Source: Adiantum capillus-veneris (Eukaryota; Streptophyta; Polypodiopsida; Polypodiales; Pteridaceae). From it: 64,000 bases of DNA. Under the pieces are notes generated by a model. The model was not told the DNA's origin and searched no databases. It saw nothing but the letters and a program-made list of their open reading frames with translations. How positions within the stretch are numbered: the first letter of the stretch is position 1; each line of letters starts with the position of its first letter. The stretch covers positions 97,602,412 through 97,666,411 of the forward strand of contig CM043963.1 of the NCBI GenBank assembly GCA_014529385.2, written 5' to 3'. Shown piece after piece: positions 12,331-23,128 of the stretch. Made by a program: the position numbers and the translations under genes.

Positions 12331-13035
12331 GCTACAGACTTTGCTAGTCATAGGTTTCACATATTTTTTGCAAATATTTGCAGATAGTTTCTATTGTGGG
12401 ATGCATTTTGAGCTAGCTTGTTCTTTACTTGCGTATATGGTTATGTGCTTTATGCTCTATTGAGTAGTTTGTCCTAGTTTATGCTTGCAAAGTTTGCAGA
12501 TTGTGGAGTTAGCTTTATGCATATGTGAGCATTGGTTTTGATGCGTTTGATCATGCTTTTGAGCATTGTGTAGTGGTCGAGTTACCTCCCACTTTGTTGC
12601 CAGTTTGGCATGGTTTATGGTTGAGATTGTACTTGAGGTTTTGCTCAGTTTACAGGGGAGATTTTGTCATATTTTCCTAGATTTCTTGCCATACTTTGGT
12701 TCTTAGCCATTCATTTATAGTATGCTCGTAGTGGTTACAGGTTTCCTTTGATTTTGCCTCATGTTCTCACATCGATGCATATTCCAAGTGTGAGACTACA
12801 GCATGCAGGTTACAGTTTTCACTATTGAGCTACTAGTTGGTTTATGCTTGATTAGCATAGTGATCGACTGATCTTCTGCTTTGTTGCTATTTTGGCGTTC
12901 ACTTATGGCAGCAGACATGTGTGACATTGAGAGACGGCAGTCTTGTTCTTGCCGATACATGTGTTCTTGGCATTGTGGTACACAGGGCACATTAGATGCC
13001 GTTGTTTTAGACGTATGAGATAGCAGCGGAGATGT
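12331..13035. other. No supported gene; upstream part of a copia derivative
   Basis: T- and G-rich plus-strand sequence with no long open frame. It runs into the degenerate copia protease region and may be leader or gag-derived sequence too decayed to recognise. Confidence 0.35.
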
Positions 13036-13698
13036 ATGCGAGATGCAGATACAACTTTGACAGATGTTAGAGAGGCAATTCTAGTGGCAGTCTATGCCAG
13101 TGACGGCGATGTCACGCTTGCCTCCAGTGTACCTCTTGCAGAATTGTCTATGGTTAGCACACTTTCTCCACAGTGGTTACTAGATAGCGATGCAGTTTTC
13201 CGCGTCACACCATGTCGTGAGTGGTTTAGCACATTTTCTAGTGGGAGACTTGGTTGTGTGCACTTGGCCGATGGTTTGGCATTTGACATAGAGGGTGCAG
13301 GAGATGTTTGTTTGTCATTGCCCAGTGGTGCGTCACACACGCTATGACATGTGCGCTATGTTCCTCAACTGAGATAGAGCTTGATCTCAGTGAGATAGTT
13401 GGAAGCTTTTGGTTGTTAGGTACTGCTTAGAGAGCAGTCTTTCCAGATGCATTGCAGTTCACTAGTGATTGCCACAAGAGCCCGCAGCGGCCTGGTATAT
13501 CCTATGCATGTGTCTGAGGTTCAAGACGGCGTAGTCTCGGTTTTGTTGCTAGCATGCTTTGAGCGAGAGATGAGACGTGTCTTTTTTGCCAGTGATCTCC
13601 ATCATGCTCAGGAGACAGAGCATTTAGCTATGCAAGACATGCTAGTAGACTATGTAGAGACAGAGATAGAGCGGCAGTGCTCTAGTGAGACACAATAG
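13036..13698 (+). pseudogene. Degenerate copia protease and gag-pre-integrase region
   Basis: The segment 13160-13340 has the copia protease signature WLLDSDAVFRVTPCREWF, equivalent to a W-x-L-DSGA-x-F-H-x-T pattern. The catalytic DSG has become DSD. It is followed by a HVRYVPQL-like block and, at 13447, by SLVIATRARSGLVYPMHV, which resembles the gag-pre-integrase domain. Stops separate the pieces. No integrase or reverse transcriptase follows before the polypurine tract at 14298, so the parent element was probably a deletion derivative mobilised in trans. Confidence 0.65.
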
Positions 13699-13811
13699 CT
13701 GTTGTCAGACTTTGTGCAAGTAGAGGTAGATCTGGTCTGCTTCCTAGAGACACGGACATAGCTGACAGATATGGAGTTTTTTGACATGCTCATGTTAGAG
13801 GCTAATGAGTT

Positions 13812-14222
13812 GTGCCAGGACGCATAGTTTTTCCTATGGGTGAGAGGGACGTAGTTTCCCCAGTGTCGGTGTTGACACATCCATACGCGATTGATAGCCT
13901 TGAGGATGCAGTGTTTGTAGATAGCGCAAGAGAGGCAAGTACAGCCAGTCTTGTGCATATTTCATCAGCGATCGGGCGTCTCATGTTCGACTTCTTACTA
14001 TCAAGGCCCGACCTAGCAAGTGCACTGGGAGCATTTGCAACAAGGATTGTTAGCTGTACGGTGGCTGACACTAGCATGACGCTTTGCAGAGATTTGCAGA
14101 CCATACAGAGTTGTGTGCGGGCTTTACATGCAGGCTCTAGCATGGGTACGCACACTAGCCTACCACCAGAACCAATACAACTGCGTGTAGATCGACAGAG
14201 TGAGCCAGTGGACGTAGGTTGA
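13812..14222 (+). other. Uncharacterised 136-codon open frame in a copia derivative
   Basis: The frame opens with the sequence MPGRIVFPMGERDV and closes just before the element's polypurine tract. It has no recognisable domain, membrane segment or cysteine motif, and an overlapping minus-strand frame of 149 codons also exists. It sits where integrase, RT and RNase H would normally be. It is therefore either non-coding filler that happens to be open or a scrambled remnant; I cannot choose between them. Confidence 0.3.
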
Positions 14223-14297
14223 GAGAGTCTCTCGCCTAGTTTCTTGTACATACTAGTAGTTTAGCTAGTAGGCCTCACTTATCGACGCATCGCCTTT

Positions 14298-14725
14298 AAG
14301 TGGGAGATTGTTGGGATAAAGGCGCTCTGCCTTTTGCCCGCCCGAACATCCAGTGTCCCGGCCGCGCATCCACGTGTGTACATACCCTTATTCTTCATTA
14401 CATATGAGAATAAGGAGCTCCTCATCTTAAGTTTTGCGAGGCTGATCCACCCACACCGGCTTGTGCTCTTTCCCCTACCTCGCACGCACAGCACCGTGCA
14501 CACGCACATTGATGATTGTTGGGGTAAAGGCGCTCTGTCTTTTGCCCGCTCGGATGTCCAGTGTTCGACCACTCGCCCATGTGTGTACATACCCTTAATC
14601 TTCATTACATGTGAGAATAAGGAGCTCCTCATCTTACGTCTTTCGAGGCTGCTCCACCCACACCAGCTTGTGCTCTTCCCCCTTCCCCGCACACATGCAT
14701 TCATTCGTGCACACGTGCACTCATT
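14298..14725 (+). mobile_element. Polypurine tract and tandemly duplicated copia LTR segment
   Basis: The polypurine tract TTAAGTGGGAGAT (14296-14308) precedes an LTR start TGTTGGGATAAAGG at 14309. A diverged copy of the next roughly 208 bases begins at 14517 (TGTTGGGGTAAAGG). Both units share GGCGCTCTG, TTTTGCCCGC, GTGTGTACATACCCTTA and AATAAGGAGCTCCTCATCTT. This is either a partial LTR duplicated in tandem or two LTR fragments joined head to tail. The LTR's right edge abuts a gypsy integrase remnant. Confidence 0.65.
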
Positions 14726-14726
14726 A

Positions 14727-15038
14727 GTGAAGCAGCAGGAGAAAAGAGTGGCGAAGTTCAACCAACATTTGCCAAAAAAGCTGATCGAGAAGGGTGATCT
14801 AGTGATGAAGTACAAGAGCTATCTTGACTTCACCTTTCAAAAGAAATTCAAGAAGAAGTGGACATGGCCTTACAAGGTCCATCAGGCTTTTCCCAATGGT
14901 ACCTACGCATTGATGAGGATAGATGGTCGCTTTCTCAAGAACAGGGTCAATGGTGTGCGTCTCAAGCTCTATTTCGAGAGGGAGTTGGTGCCAGCAGTGC
15001 ATCAGGTTCTAATGGAGGCGTTTGGGCAACCAACCTAA
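14727..15038 (+). pseudogene. Ty3/gypsy integrase C-terminal fragment
   Basis: The frame contains KRVAKFNQHLPKKLIEKGDL, then KKFKKKWTWPYKV and LKNRVNGVRLKLYF. This follows the pattern of the region after the gypsy integrase core (R-K-x-x-x-D, then GDLVL, then K-x-GPY-V, then NG-x-x-L-K-Y). It is the same domain seen at 35760-35950 in the large gypsy element but clearly another family. The N-terminal part of integrase is missing. It ends at a stop at 15036, about 150 bases before a possible polypurine tract. Confidence 0.7.
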
Positions 15039-15153
15039 GCAAGCTTCTAATAGGCTAGGAATAAAACTATGTACATACAACTGAGTTTTTTTGGGTTTTC
15101 TCATAGTGTGCTCAGTGTTTGCAGTTTGTAGTGGAATAAAGCTCCTTTTTTGG

Positions 15154-15171
15154 TTGAGCATGAATGCTCAA
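15154..15171. other. Short perfect hairpin
   Basis: TTGAGCA-TGAA-TGCTCAA forms a 7-bp stem with a 4-base loop just before the purine tract ACTAGGGGGTGGGCA. It may be incidental, but its place immediately upstream of a possible LTR start is worth noting. Confidence 0.5.
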
Positions 15172-16482
15172 CTAGGGGGTGGGCAATGATAATGCAGCCA
15201 AAGTTTGTCGACCACAAAAGATGGCTTGGACAGGTATGTGCAGGCTAGTAGAAGCATGGCAAAGGGCTAGAGCAGCTACAAAGATCCTCGACAGATAGGT
15301 AGCAATGGATATGTATGGCTGATGCAGCTTATAGGCCAGGAAGGGCTCCAAAAGGGGTTAATTTGGGTAGCAAATGAAAGAGGTTCAATGTGCAATTTTT
15401 GGGCCTAGATATGTAGAGTTTGAGGTGTTGAAGGAGCAGGTCCAGACGGCTCATCAAGCGGAGCTATGGAGCCCAAGATATTGGAGTTTGAAGGTGTAGT
15501 GCATTGCAAATCCTTGCCGGGAAGGGCACCTGGGGACAGGTGGCCCAAGTGGATGTTATTGTATAGACGTGTAGTGCTTGAATTATGGAGAATGGCCGTC
15601 GACTCGGATTGCCAAAATCAGAGCTCTGGATTGCAAGTTATGGCCAATTGAAGTTTTGCCAGGGGCCAGTTATGCGTCGAGTTGATTGCATTGGGAATTG
15701 GTCCATCGAGAATCATTTTGGGTTCAACCTCATTCTAGAAGGTAGAACACTTCATATGGAGATGGTGGAAAGTTGTTGCTTGTCAAACGAAGCCCAGATC
15801 GGAAAGTTAAAGCAACTGTAAGTCAGGGAGCAGTTGCGGTAAAAGTGATGCCATATGTTTTTTTCAATTTTGGTACTCGCTGTTCGAGACCATGCGGGAG
15901 TCGAAATGCAGGGCTAAAGGGGTTCGAAGTCACAAAAGTGGAGTTGTGGTTGGTCTTTTACAACAGGGCAATTAGAGCCTCAGGTAAGAAATGGCAGGGG
16001 AAGGAAGTGGCATTAAAAAAATGTGTTTTTCTATGCTAAAGGAGATTTGTTCAACCCACTCAAAGGAGAGACACCCCCATATGCGGCCACCTGGCAGGCT
16101 GACATTAAACCCACATGCAAAGTGTTGAAGAAGGCGGCCAGCGTATATCACCTGGGGCGTGAGCCCATTTGTGAGTGTGAAGGCGAGAGAGAGCTCTCCC
16201 TAGTGCTCAGCGATGGCGGGCCGTATTCGGCGGGCTCTATGTTGGCCGTGCGCGTTGGAGCAGTTGATCGTTGGCGGCGATCTTGGTTGGTGAAGGTAGC
16301 ACGTGGCAGAGCCCGTTGTCACTGGCCGGCGGTGGCTTTGAGAGGAGGCGCGCATGATGATGACGTGGCATGGTCCCCGTTGCGGGCCGGTTCACACGCC
16401 GCCAAGCTTTTTGAGGCAAAGGCTAGGGCACCACTAGCGATATGGCCAGTGGTCCCGAGCACATATAGGAGGTGGTTCCCAT

Positions 16483-16633
<151 letters not shown>

Positions 16634-17144
16634 AAAGATCCCCCAACGGGGGCGCCATATGCTAAGGGAAGCAAGGGACAGTCCAAAAGTGGGAGTAGAG
16701 AGAGAGAGAGAGAAAAAATCCAAGGGGGCTCCAAGGTGAGGTAAGGACCAGTTCAAAGGGCGGACAAGCCAGGTGGCCTAGAGGATAATTTAAAGCGGCA
16801 AAGCAATCCAAGGGGGCAATTCCAAGGGTCCAAACCCAAGCCGGACAAAGTGATCAAAGTGCCATTGGAGGGGGAGGGAGAAGCGAAATAGAAACTTGTA
16901 AGGGTGGCAAGCTCATGCAGAGGTTTCTAAAAGGATTAAAGCAAGTAAAGGATGTAAAAAATACCAAAAGGAGCTCAAGTTAAGGTGCACGAGCTGGGGA
17001 GCTCCCTTTTTTTCTTTGAGCTTAGCCACTCTTATAAAAGGGGTTGCACATGAAAATTAAAGGGCTTTTTTGCCAGGAGGATTTTTTGAAGGTCTACAAG
17101 CCTGTGTGTAGAAGTTTGCCATTGGAGCTGCAAAATCGATTGTA

Positions 17145-17521
17145 CTATCTGCTTGCTAAATACTACTAAGCCTTTGCCCCATTTTCCAGGTGTCGCTTCT
17201 CCCCATCCCCCTCCTTTTCTCTTGCTCTTTGTGTGCATGTCGATGCTTGCGGAGGTGTGTGGCCGCAGCGTATAGGGTGGTGCAAAGAGGGAAGAATCAG
17301 GGTGCTATGTGAGTTGGGAAGGGTGAGTTGAGCTATCTGCTTGCTAAATACAACTAAGCCTTTGCCCCATTTTCCAGGTGTCGCTTCTCCCCATCCCCCT
17401 CCTTTTCTCTTGCTCTTTGTGTGCATGTCGATGCTTGTGGAGGTGTGTGGCCGCAGCGTATAGGGTGGTGCAAAGAGGGAAGAATCAGGGTGCTGTGTGA
17501 GTTGGGAAGGGTGAGTTGAGC
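17145..17521. repeat. Tandem duplication of a 188-bp unit
   Basis: The block starting CTATCTGCTTGCTAAATAC is present at 17145-17332 and again at 17333-17521, differing at only a few positions. It includes a pyrimidine-rich stretch ending in TTTTCCAG that looks like a splice acceptor. The near identity suggests a recent duplication. Confidence 0.9.
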
Positions 17522-17835
17522 TATCAAGGTGCATTCGTGCTGGGTGGTGTTTTTGCAAAGTAGAAAATTGTTGTTTTGTGTGCAAAGGCGGTTTTGTTAG
17601 TGTAAATTAGCCAATTTGAAGGTGTTATTCAGGAGGTTAGGGGTGTTGTGGATACCTTGCGCTATAGGGAGGCATTGTACTGTGTGTCAGGTGTGTTCCC
17701 CATTCCCCCTCTCCAACGGTATAATTTTTAGCTTAATTTCATAACTTGTTTAACCACTTTGATTTTTAAGTCGGTATACTTTTTTTAAAATAATTGTTTT
17801 TTGTAGTTTTAAAAGGATGTTGATCTTTCTTTTCA

Positions 17836-18625
17836 AGCCGGCATCGGTCCTAATATTGGATTGGAAGTGCTGTTGTGAAATGCTAGAACAATAGGCACTG
17901 TTTTACAATGTGTGGATTGTGTTCATTTTGGCATCAGTTCTATTTTGGATCGGAAGTGTCGTTGCTGAACATGGTTGGTTACATTCAATTTATAGGTAGT
18001 TCTATTAGCCTTGTTATCAACATCAGTTCTATTATTGGACTGGGAGTGTTGTTGTACAAGCTAATAGATTGCTTTCTTTGTTTTATGAGTGATATATGTG
18101 CTGATAGGCTAGTTTGGTGTTTCTTTTGGCATCAATCGTACTACTGGGCTAGAGGTGTTGTTAGATTCATCGAATGATGCCCTTGCTTTTAGGCTCGTTT
18201 GGTGTTTCTTTTGGCATCAGTCCTTCTATGGGCTGGAGGTGTCGTTAGATTCATTGAATGATGCCCTTGCGTTTAGGATAGTTTGATGTTTCTTTCGGCA
18301 TTAGTTCTACTATTGGGCTGGAGGTGTCGTTAGATTCATCGAATGATGCCCTTGCTTTTAGGCTAGTTTGGTATTTCTTTTGGCATCAGCTCTATCATTG
18401 GGTTGGAGGTGTCGTCAGTTTCATCAAATGATGCCCTTCTTTTTAGGCTTAGTTTCGTGTTGCTATCGGCATCAACCCTACTATTGGGTTGGAGGTGTCG
18501 TTAGTTGCATTGAATGATGCCTTGTTTTTTTGGGTTAGTTCAGTGGTGGTTTCGACATCAACCCTACTATTGGGTTGGAGGTGTCATCACTCTCATTGAA
18601 TGATTACCTACTCTTTAAGTTAGTG
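17836..18625 (+). repeat. Minisatellite with a unit of about 85 bp
   Basis: Successive copies share GGCATCA, CTACTATTGGGCTGGAGGTG, TCGTTAG and CATTGAATGATGCCC. The GATGC landmark recurs near 18176, 18260, 18345, 18430 and 18515, with a mutated one near 18602, giving spacings of 84-87. More diverged units extend left to about 17836. The array ends just before a block of plus-strand frames of unknown origin. Confidence 0.88.
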
Positions 18626-18677
18626 TTGTCGTCAGTTTCAATGCACGAAGTATATATTTGTTATAAAATTTAAAGTT

Positions 18678-19016
18678 ATGTTGTCTTTAAAAATCATGAA
18701 ATATGTGATGATTGTAGCATACATGGATCCTATGGAAGTGAAGGAGTTAAAAACCAAGATCAGAACTCTGTTGGTCACGTGTATATGTGCCCTGACTACG
18801 GAGGAGATCACCTCTATATTGGAGAGTGAGACACGTAGAGATCGTTTCTTTGATACCATAATTAAAGCAGTTCAGGCACACTTCTCAACTGTAGATGCCA
18901 AGGCTATCCGTAGGCTAATAGATAGTATTGTGGGAAATATGACACAACGCTTAAGAGACTTGGGTGTTGATGCACTAGCGGGATGCGGATCTAGCCAAGC
19001 TACAACATTGGACTAA
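18678..19016 (+). CDS. Uncharacterised helical protein, 112 codons
   Basis: This frame opens at an ATG at 18678; a second ATG (MDPMEVKELK, 18723) is an alternative start. The protein is rich in charged and aliphatic residues, with TRRDRFFDTIIKAVQAHF and LIDSIVGNMTQRLRDLGV, and looks mostly alpha-helical. I do not recognise a family. It follows the 85-bp minisatellite and precedes the kinase-like frame by 165 bases on the same strand. After its stop a different frame stays open (WRVERSKWKRAHDIDAQDVH), so it may be one exon of a larger gene or a decayed part of one. Confidence 0.35.
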   Translation: MLSLKIMKYVMIVAYMDPMEVKELKTKIRTLLVTCICALTTEEITSILESETRRDRFFDTIIKAVQAHFSTVDAKAIRRLIDSIVGNMTQRLRDLGVDALAGCGSSQATTLD

Positions 19017-19181
19017 TATATGGCGTGTAGAGAGGTCAAAGTGGAAAAGAGCGCATGATATTGATGCTCAAGATGTCCATAGCCACAAAGATAGATCCAT
19101 CTTTTATTCAACAGCGTCCTCTCAAGATGCAGTAGTGGGAAGATCAAATACAGAAGCTAGGACGGACCACAAGCATTTATT

Positions 19182-19943
19182 ATGCACCCTTTTTGTGTCT
19201 CAGTGTGCCATCGGTGTTTACCTCACACCCGAAGCTACCAAACATGGCCGAAAGCTTGGAAAAGATGCTACAGAGTTGTGTCAGAGTGCACAATCAAAGG
19301 AATCACTTGGTTGCCGCCAAAAGTGCAGTATGTGGTCAAATACTTCAAAGGAGATGCAGCAGAGAGCCCCCAATCTTTCGCTCTGGAGGCGAGCGTGCAA
19401 TTGTTCCATATGGGCATCGTTAGATGCATAGCACAGACACACCAAGAGCCATGGTCCCTAATTTTTTCTCGCTTCAATGGAATGGACCTGGGTGACATGT
19501 TAGAGTGTGTTCCACCACCCAAAGGCAAATTTTATAGCATACTGGCAGCTCAAAAAGAAGATCCTAGACGTCCTCCCATAGAGCAAGAGTTAGAGATGTG
19601 CAAGGACATGCTCAATTGGGTGCCTTCTTTTATGGATGCTCTGGTGAAGACCATGGCACACGCACACAACAAACAATATGACTTGTACCCATGGAACATC
19701 ATGACTGACTTCATAAAGGAGGGTGTGCCGCATGTGGGTGTCATTGATTGGGGGTTGGCACTGCGAGTAGGCATTGAGAATCGAGCAACCAACATCAAAG
19801 ACCCCACAGAGCATGCCCTACGTCCTTGGAGGGCCCTCGAACTTTGCAACCCAAAATTGGTTGTCTGTATTCGAAAGCCACTGACACCTATGCAGTTGCT
19901 TTTTGCATTGAACAACGATGTGATGGGTGCAAATATTTTTTAG
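19182..19943 (+). CDS. Protein-kinase-like frame, 253 codons
   Basis: Several protein-kinase landmarks appear in the right order. VQYVVKYFKG (lysine 53) fits the beta-3 strand and ALEASVQLF (glutamate 69) the C helix. QYDLYPWNIM (Asp167, Asn172) matches the catalytic loop, preceded by MAHAHNK. VGVIDWGLA (Asp189) replaces DFG by DWG. A glycine-rich loop is not evident in this frame; frame-1 sequence upstream may hold it, so the N-terminus is probably wrong or frameshifted. Family assignment is by motif spacing only, and it could equally be a small-molecule kinase-like fold. No transposon gene is adjacent that would explain it. Confidence 0.45.
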   Translation: MHPFCVSVCHRCLPHTRSYQTWPKAWKRCYRVVSECTIKGITWLPPKVQYVVKYFKGDAAESPQSFALEASVQLFHMGIVRCIAQTHQEPWSLIFSRFNGMDLGDMLECVPPPKGKFYSILAAQKEDPRRPPIEQELEMCKDMLNWVPSFMDALVKTMAHAHNKQYDLYPWNIMTDFIKEGVPHVGVIDWGLALRVGIENRATNIKDPTEHALRPWRALELCNPKLVVCIRKPLTPMQLLFALNNDVMGANIF

Positions 19944-20229
19944 AGCATTAAAATGTGCCATGGCAAAAGCAAAAGCAAACTGATTGCGGCATGATTGCCT
20001 CTATAATGCGAAAAAACTACTTACAACAACCACCTAGGAAGGTAAAGACATTGTAGACAATGAGTGAGCATTTAGATATGTTAGAGCTCAATCGGAGGTG
20101 TATTTGTGTCGCTTAGTGAGATGATGCCTAGATTTTAGTTTACTTTGGTCGCTTTTGTAACAGTGGCCGATATTGGATTATCTGACAAATGTAAATGGAG
20201 CTTTTTGTATATTCACGGAGCATTGAGTT

Positions 20230-20545
20230 AAATAGTACCTTTTTATAATGATGGAGTCATGGTGCAAAGAGATTAATACACAATGTGGTGTGTCGTGATA
20301 TATTCTGTTGAATTTTGGAATCTGTATTCAAAAGTAAAGTCTTTTATAATGATGGAGCAAAGCCATTAATACAGAATGTGGTGTATTGTGATATTTTCTA
20401 TTCAATCTGGACATCTATTTGCAATGGCGTCATGGTGCAAAGCGATCAATGCAAAATGTGGTGCACTATATTTGCAAGTAAAGTATTTTTATAATGATGG
20501 ACTCATGTTGCAAAATGATTAATACAGAATGTGGTGTGTTTTAAT
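20230..20545 (+). repeat. Imperfect tandem repeat of about 100-150 bp
   Basis: The blocks TTTTATAATGATGGA, GTGCAAAG and AATACAGAATGTGGTGTGT recur about three to four times with insertions. It lies between the kinase-like frame and the next open frame and could be an untranslated region or an intron of the same locus. Confidence 0.75.
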
Positions 20546-20630
20546 AACTTAAACCACGGTGTACCACTGCATTTGCAATTGTATCTGTGAAGCAAACTTA
20601 AGTTCTATCGCACATTGAGATAGTGTAAAT

Positions 20631-21167
20631 GTGTTTGTGCCAAGTATGGACGAGCGTGAGAAATCTAAAAAAGCATACGATTGCTTGCCTGCACTTGCAG
20701 ATGCAACTGGCCTAAATGACCAAGCGAGAGTTGCTGCAAGGACCAGTGAGTGGGTGTCGGCAAATGGCAAGCGTGGAAAGACATCAACAAAGACGTCACC
20801 ACAGATATGGTCAAAGAAGCATGGCCAAATGTGTCTGAATTCTCTATCCGCAAGGGAAGATGGAAGCTGGATAAGTGTGTTGTGCCAGACATTCGCACGC
20901 ATGCCACAACTATATACCTTACATGCGCGGGGTACACTAAACCACACAGATTGTTCCTTGTGGTTTGCAAAGATTCTATACGTCCAATTTGTTCAAAATG
21001 AGCCAGTGGACTTTAGCAGCAAAGCCCCCAATAAGATCATAGTGGATATCCGAAGTGAGACAATCACAATATCACGAGAGGATCTAAGATATGCATTGGC
21101 TGGCTTCTCTATGCAAACACGTGACACTGTGGAGGAATTGCAAACACAGTTTCGTACCTCCACATAG
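20631..21167 (+). pseudogene. Uncharacterised coding remnant read in two frames
   Basis: The long frame has an internal ATG at 20646 (MDEREKSKK) and stays open to 21167. Between about 20750 and 21000, however, the more protein-like reading is another frame, with WKDINKDVTTDMVKEAWPNV and TTIYLTCAGYTKPHRLFLVV. From about 21000 the first frame again looks natural (NKIIVDIRSETITISRED). This suggests two compensating frameshifts or spliced exons. I recognise no family. Confidence 0.3.
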
Positions 21168-21326
21168 ACGACGGGGGAAGGGGACTCAAGCAATAACAAA
21201 GAGTTACAGAGAGATATCAAGCTGCTCAGGCGTAAACTCTGTGAAATGGAGGAATGGGTTCAACAAAAAACAATCATGACAATGATCGATCATCCTAACA
21301 TAGTGCAGCCACCTCCAGCTTAAACT

Positions 21327-21620
21327 TTGGATGCAGTGGGCCTTTGCTTGGTTTGCGGACACTTTTTCCATAGTTGGAGTGGACACTACAGAATAGCTTG
21401 TAGCCACATGCATCATTTTCCATGTCTCATGTTAAACATGGTAAATGATGCATGTGGCCACAAACTATTCTCTCTCCCTTGCAGTTGCCACATTTGCAAG
21501 GCTCCGATTGATGAGCTTATGTATTCCATGTTCAAAATGGAGAAAGACTTTCAACGCTTATTGGCGGCAACTGCATGGGAGAGAGACTCTATTTTGGATA
21601 ATTTGAATTTATATTTGTGA
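21327..21620 (+). CDS. RING-H2-like zinc-finger frame
   Basis: The frame encodes Cys7-x2-Cys10, Cys25-x-His27-x2-His30-x2-Cys33 and Cys54-x2-Cys57. This is the spacing of a RING-H2 zinc finger, as used by many E3 ubiquitin ligases. A hydrophobic helix (MLNMVNDACG) lies between the second and third groups. The remaining 40 residues look helical (DELMYSMFKMEKDFQRLL). The frame opens at a non-ATG codon after an upstream stop, so either the start is internal (ATG at 21420) or an upstream exon is missing. Cysteine spacing alone is weak evidence, and a transposon-encoded zinc finger is an alternative. Confidence 0.4.
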   Translation: MDAVGLCLVCGHFFHSWSGHYRIACSHMHHFPCLMLNMVNDACGHKLFSLPCSCHICKAPIDELMYSMFKMEKDFQRLLAATAWERDSILDNLNLYL

Positions 21621-23094
21621 ATTTTAAACATCTTAACCTGGAGTGGATTGCAGTGACTCTATGATCCTTGTATATGTCTCCCTTGTAATAACAAACATTG
21701 AAGACTTGTAAAACTTGTTGTGACTTTTTGAATGTTGATAAATTGATCCGTGAAGGTTTGATAGTCTTCCTTGGTGCATAAAGTAATTTTATAAATGCAA
21801 AGTGTACAAAGCCTCCCATTGGAATTGCAAAAAAAATTTATGATACTTTTTATATTCATAAATGACAAAACTCAGACTATCGTGTTAAATGACAATAAAA
21901 TAAAAATTATGGTATGTCACTTGGCCTATGGGCCGCAAGCCACCAAAAAAAGGGTTTGCATGACATTCAATTGTTTAGTACCTCAATGAAGTGTTAACCT
22001 ACAATGAAATCTATGTTTACATCGTTTCTCCGCAATGCCCTTCGTTGCCGAGTAGGAGGAAAATCATCCACCTCAAGGTTCGCATTCAATTCAAGCAAAG
22101 TACATCCACCAAGCTCTTTGACTGTCACCTCTTCCCCTTGCTCCTGGTCATCTTCATTCATATCCACAATCCACTGTGGTCTAACTTCGTGTTGTAGAGT
22201 ATTGCCTTGATTACTAGATTGTGGTTCATGCTAAAAGTTTGCGAATGACCTTGAAGATTCTCAAAAGTGCTATTATCACCTTCTAAGTTTCCACAATTTG
22301 AGAAAATTTTCCTCACAAGTATGTTCATTCTCCAATCTGTGCACATCTGTCGCTTTTACCCATCTCTCAACCCTCGAGCTAGGGGGGGGGGAGTGGGTGA
22401 CAATATATAAAATGTAATGGAAATGGCCGATGAACTTTGAGAGTAGCAAAATTAGGAAAATTAGAGAAAGCATTTTTGTGAGATTACTTGTGAGCATAGA
22501 GATGAACTTAATTGATGGTAGCAACATAAACATAGTACTTAGTTAACTTGGCACGAACAATTCTTTTGCAAGAGAGAGAGTTTGGAGAACATGACAACAG
22601 CTGAGGACCAGATTTATGTGGAGCCAATTCCCCCTCCAGTAGCCATTTGTATTATAGATTATCCCATCAAGAGAGACTTGGTACAATAAAATCTTTGTGT
22701 TCCTTGTGACCTAGGCGATGCAATGAAGATGGAAAGCTTCATGCATCTTGAACATAACATAAACTTTGCAAAAAGCATTAACTATCCCAAGCCTCAGTCC
22801 CAAGGCCTCAAACACCTTCGAAGGTGGAGAGAACTAGCGGGGAATGAGGGTAGGGAAGAGGAAGAAGAAACATTCCATAGGAGAAAGAATTAGTTACTCA
22901 CTTATCATCACTCTTCTTGCTAGCATACATAATAATATAGTAATGAAGATGGAGAAGATATACAGCTTAAGCATTGAAGCATGGCTCTTGGTTGGATTTG
23001 CATTCCATAGCCAAGAGTGTTGGTGTAGGCTCTCAACTTCTCTACTAGCTTGGAGAAGGAGATGGATCTCTTGCACTTTGCACTTCACACAATG

Positions 23095-23128
<34 letters not shown>

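Noticed and set aside
13802..14251. 149-codon minus-strand frame opposite the copia derivative
   Set aside because: No domain, wrong strand for the element, and it overlaps an equally unsupported plus-strand frame.
18096..18610. Regularly spaced repeats as a CRISPR array
   Set aside because: Units are contiguous and diverged along their full length, without unique spacers, in a plant genome context.
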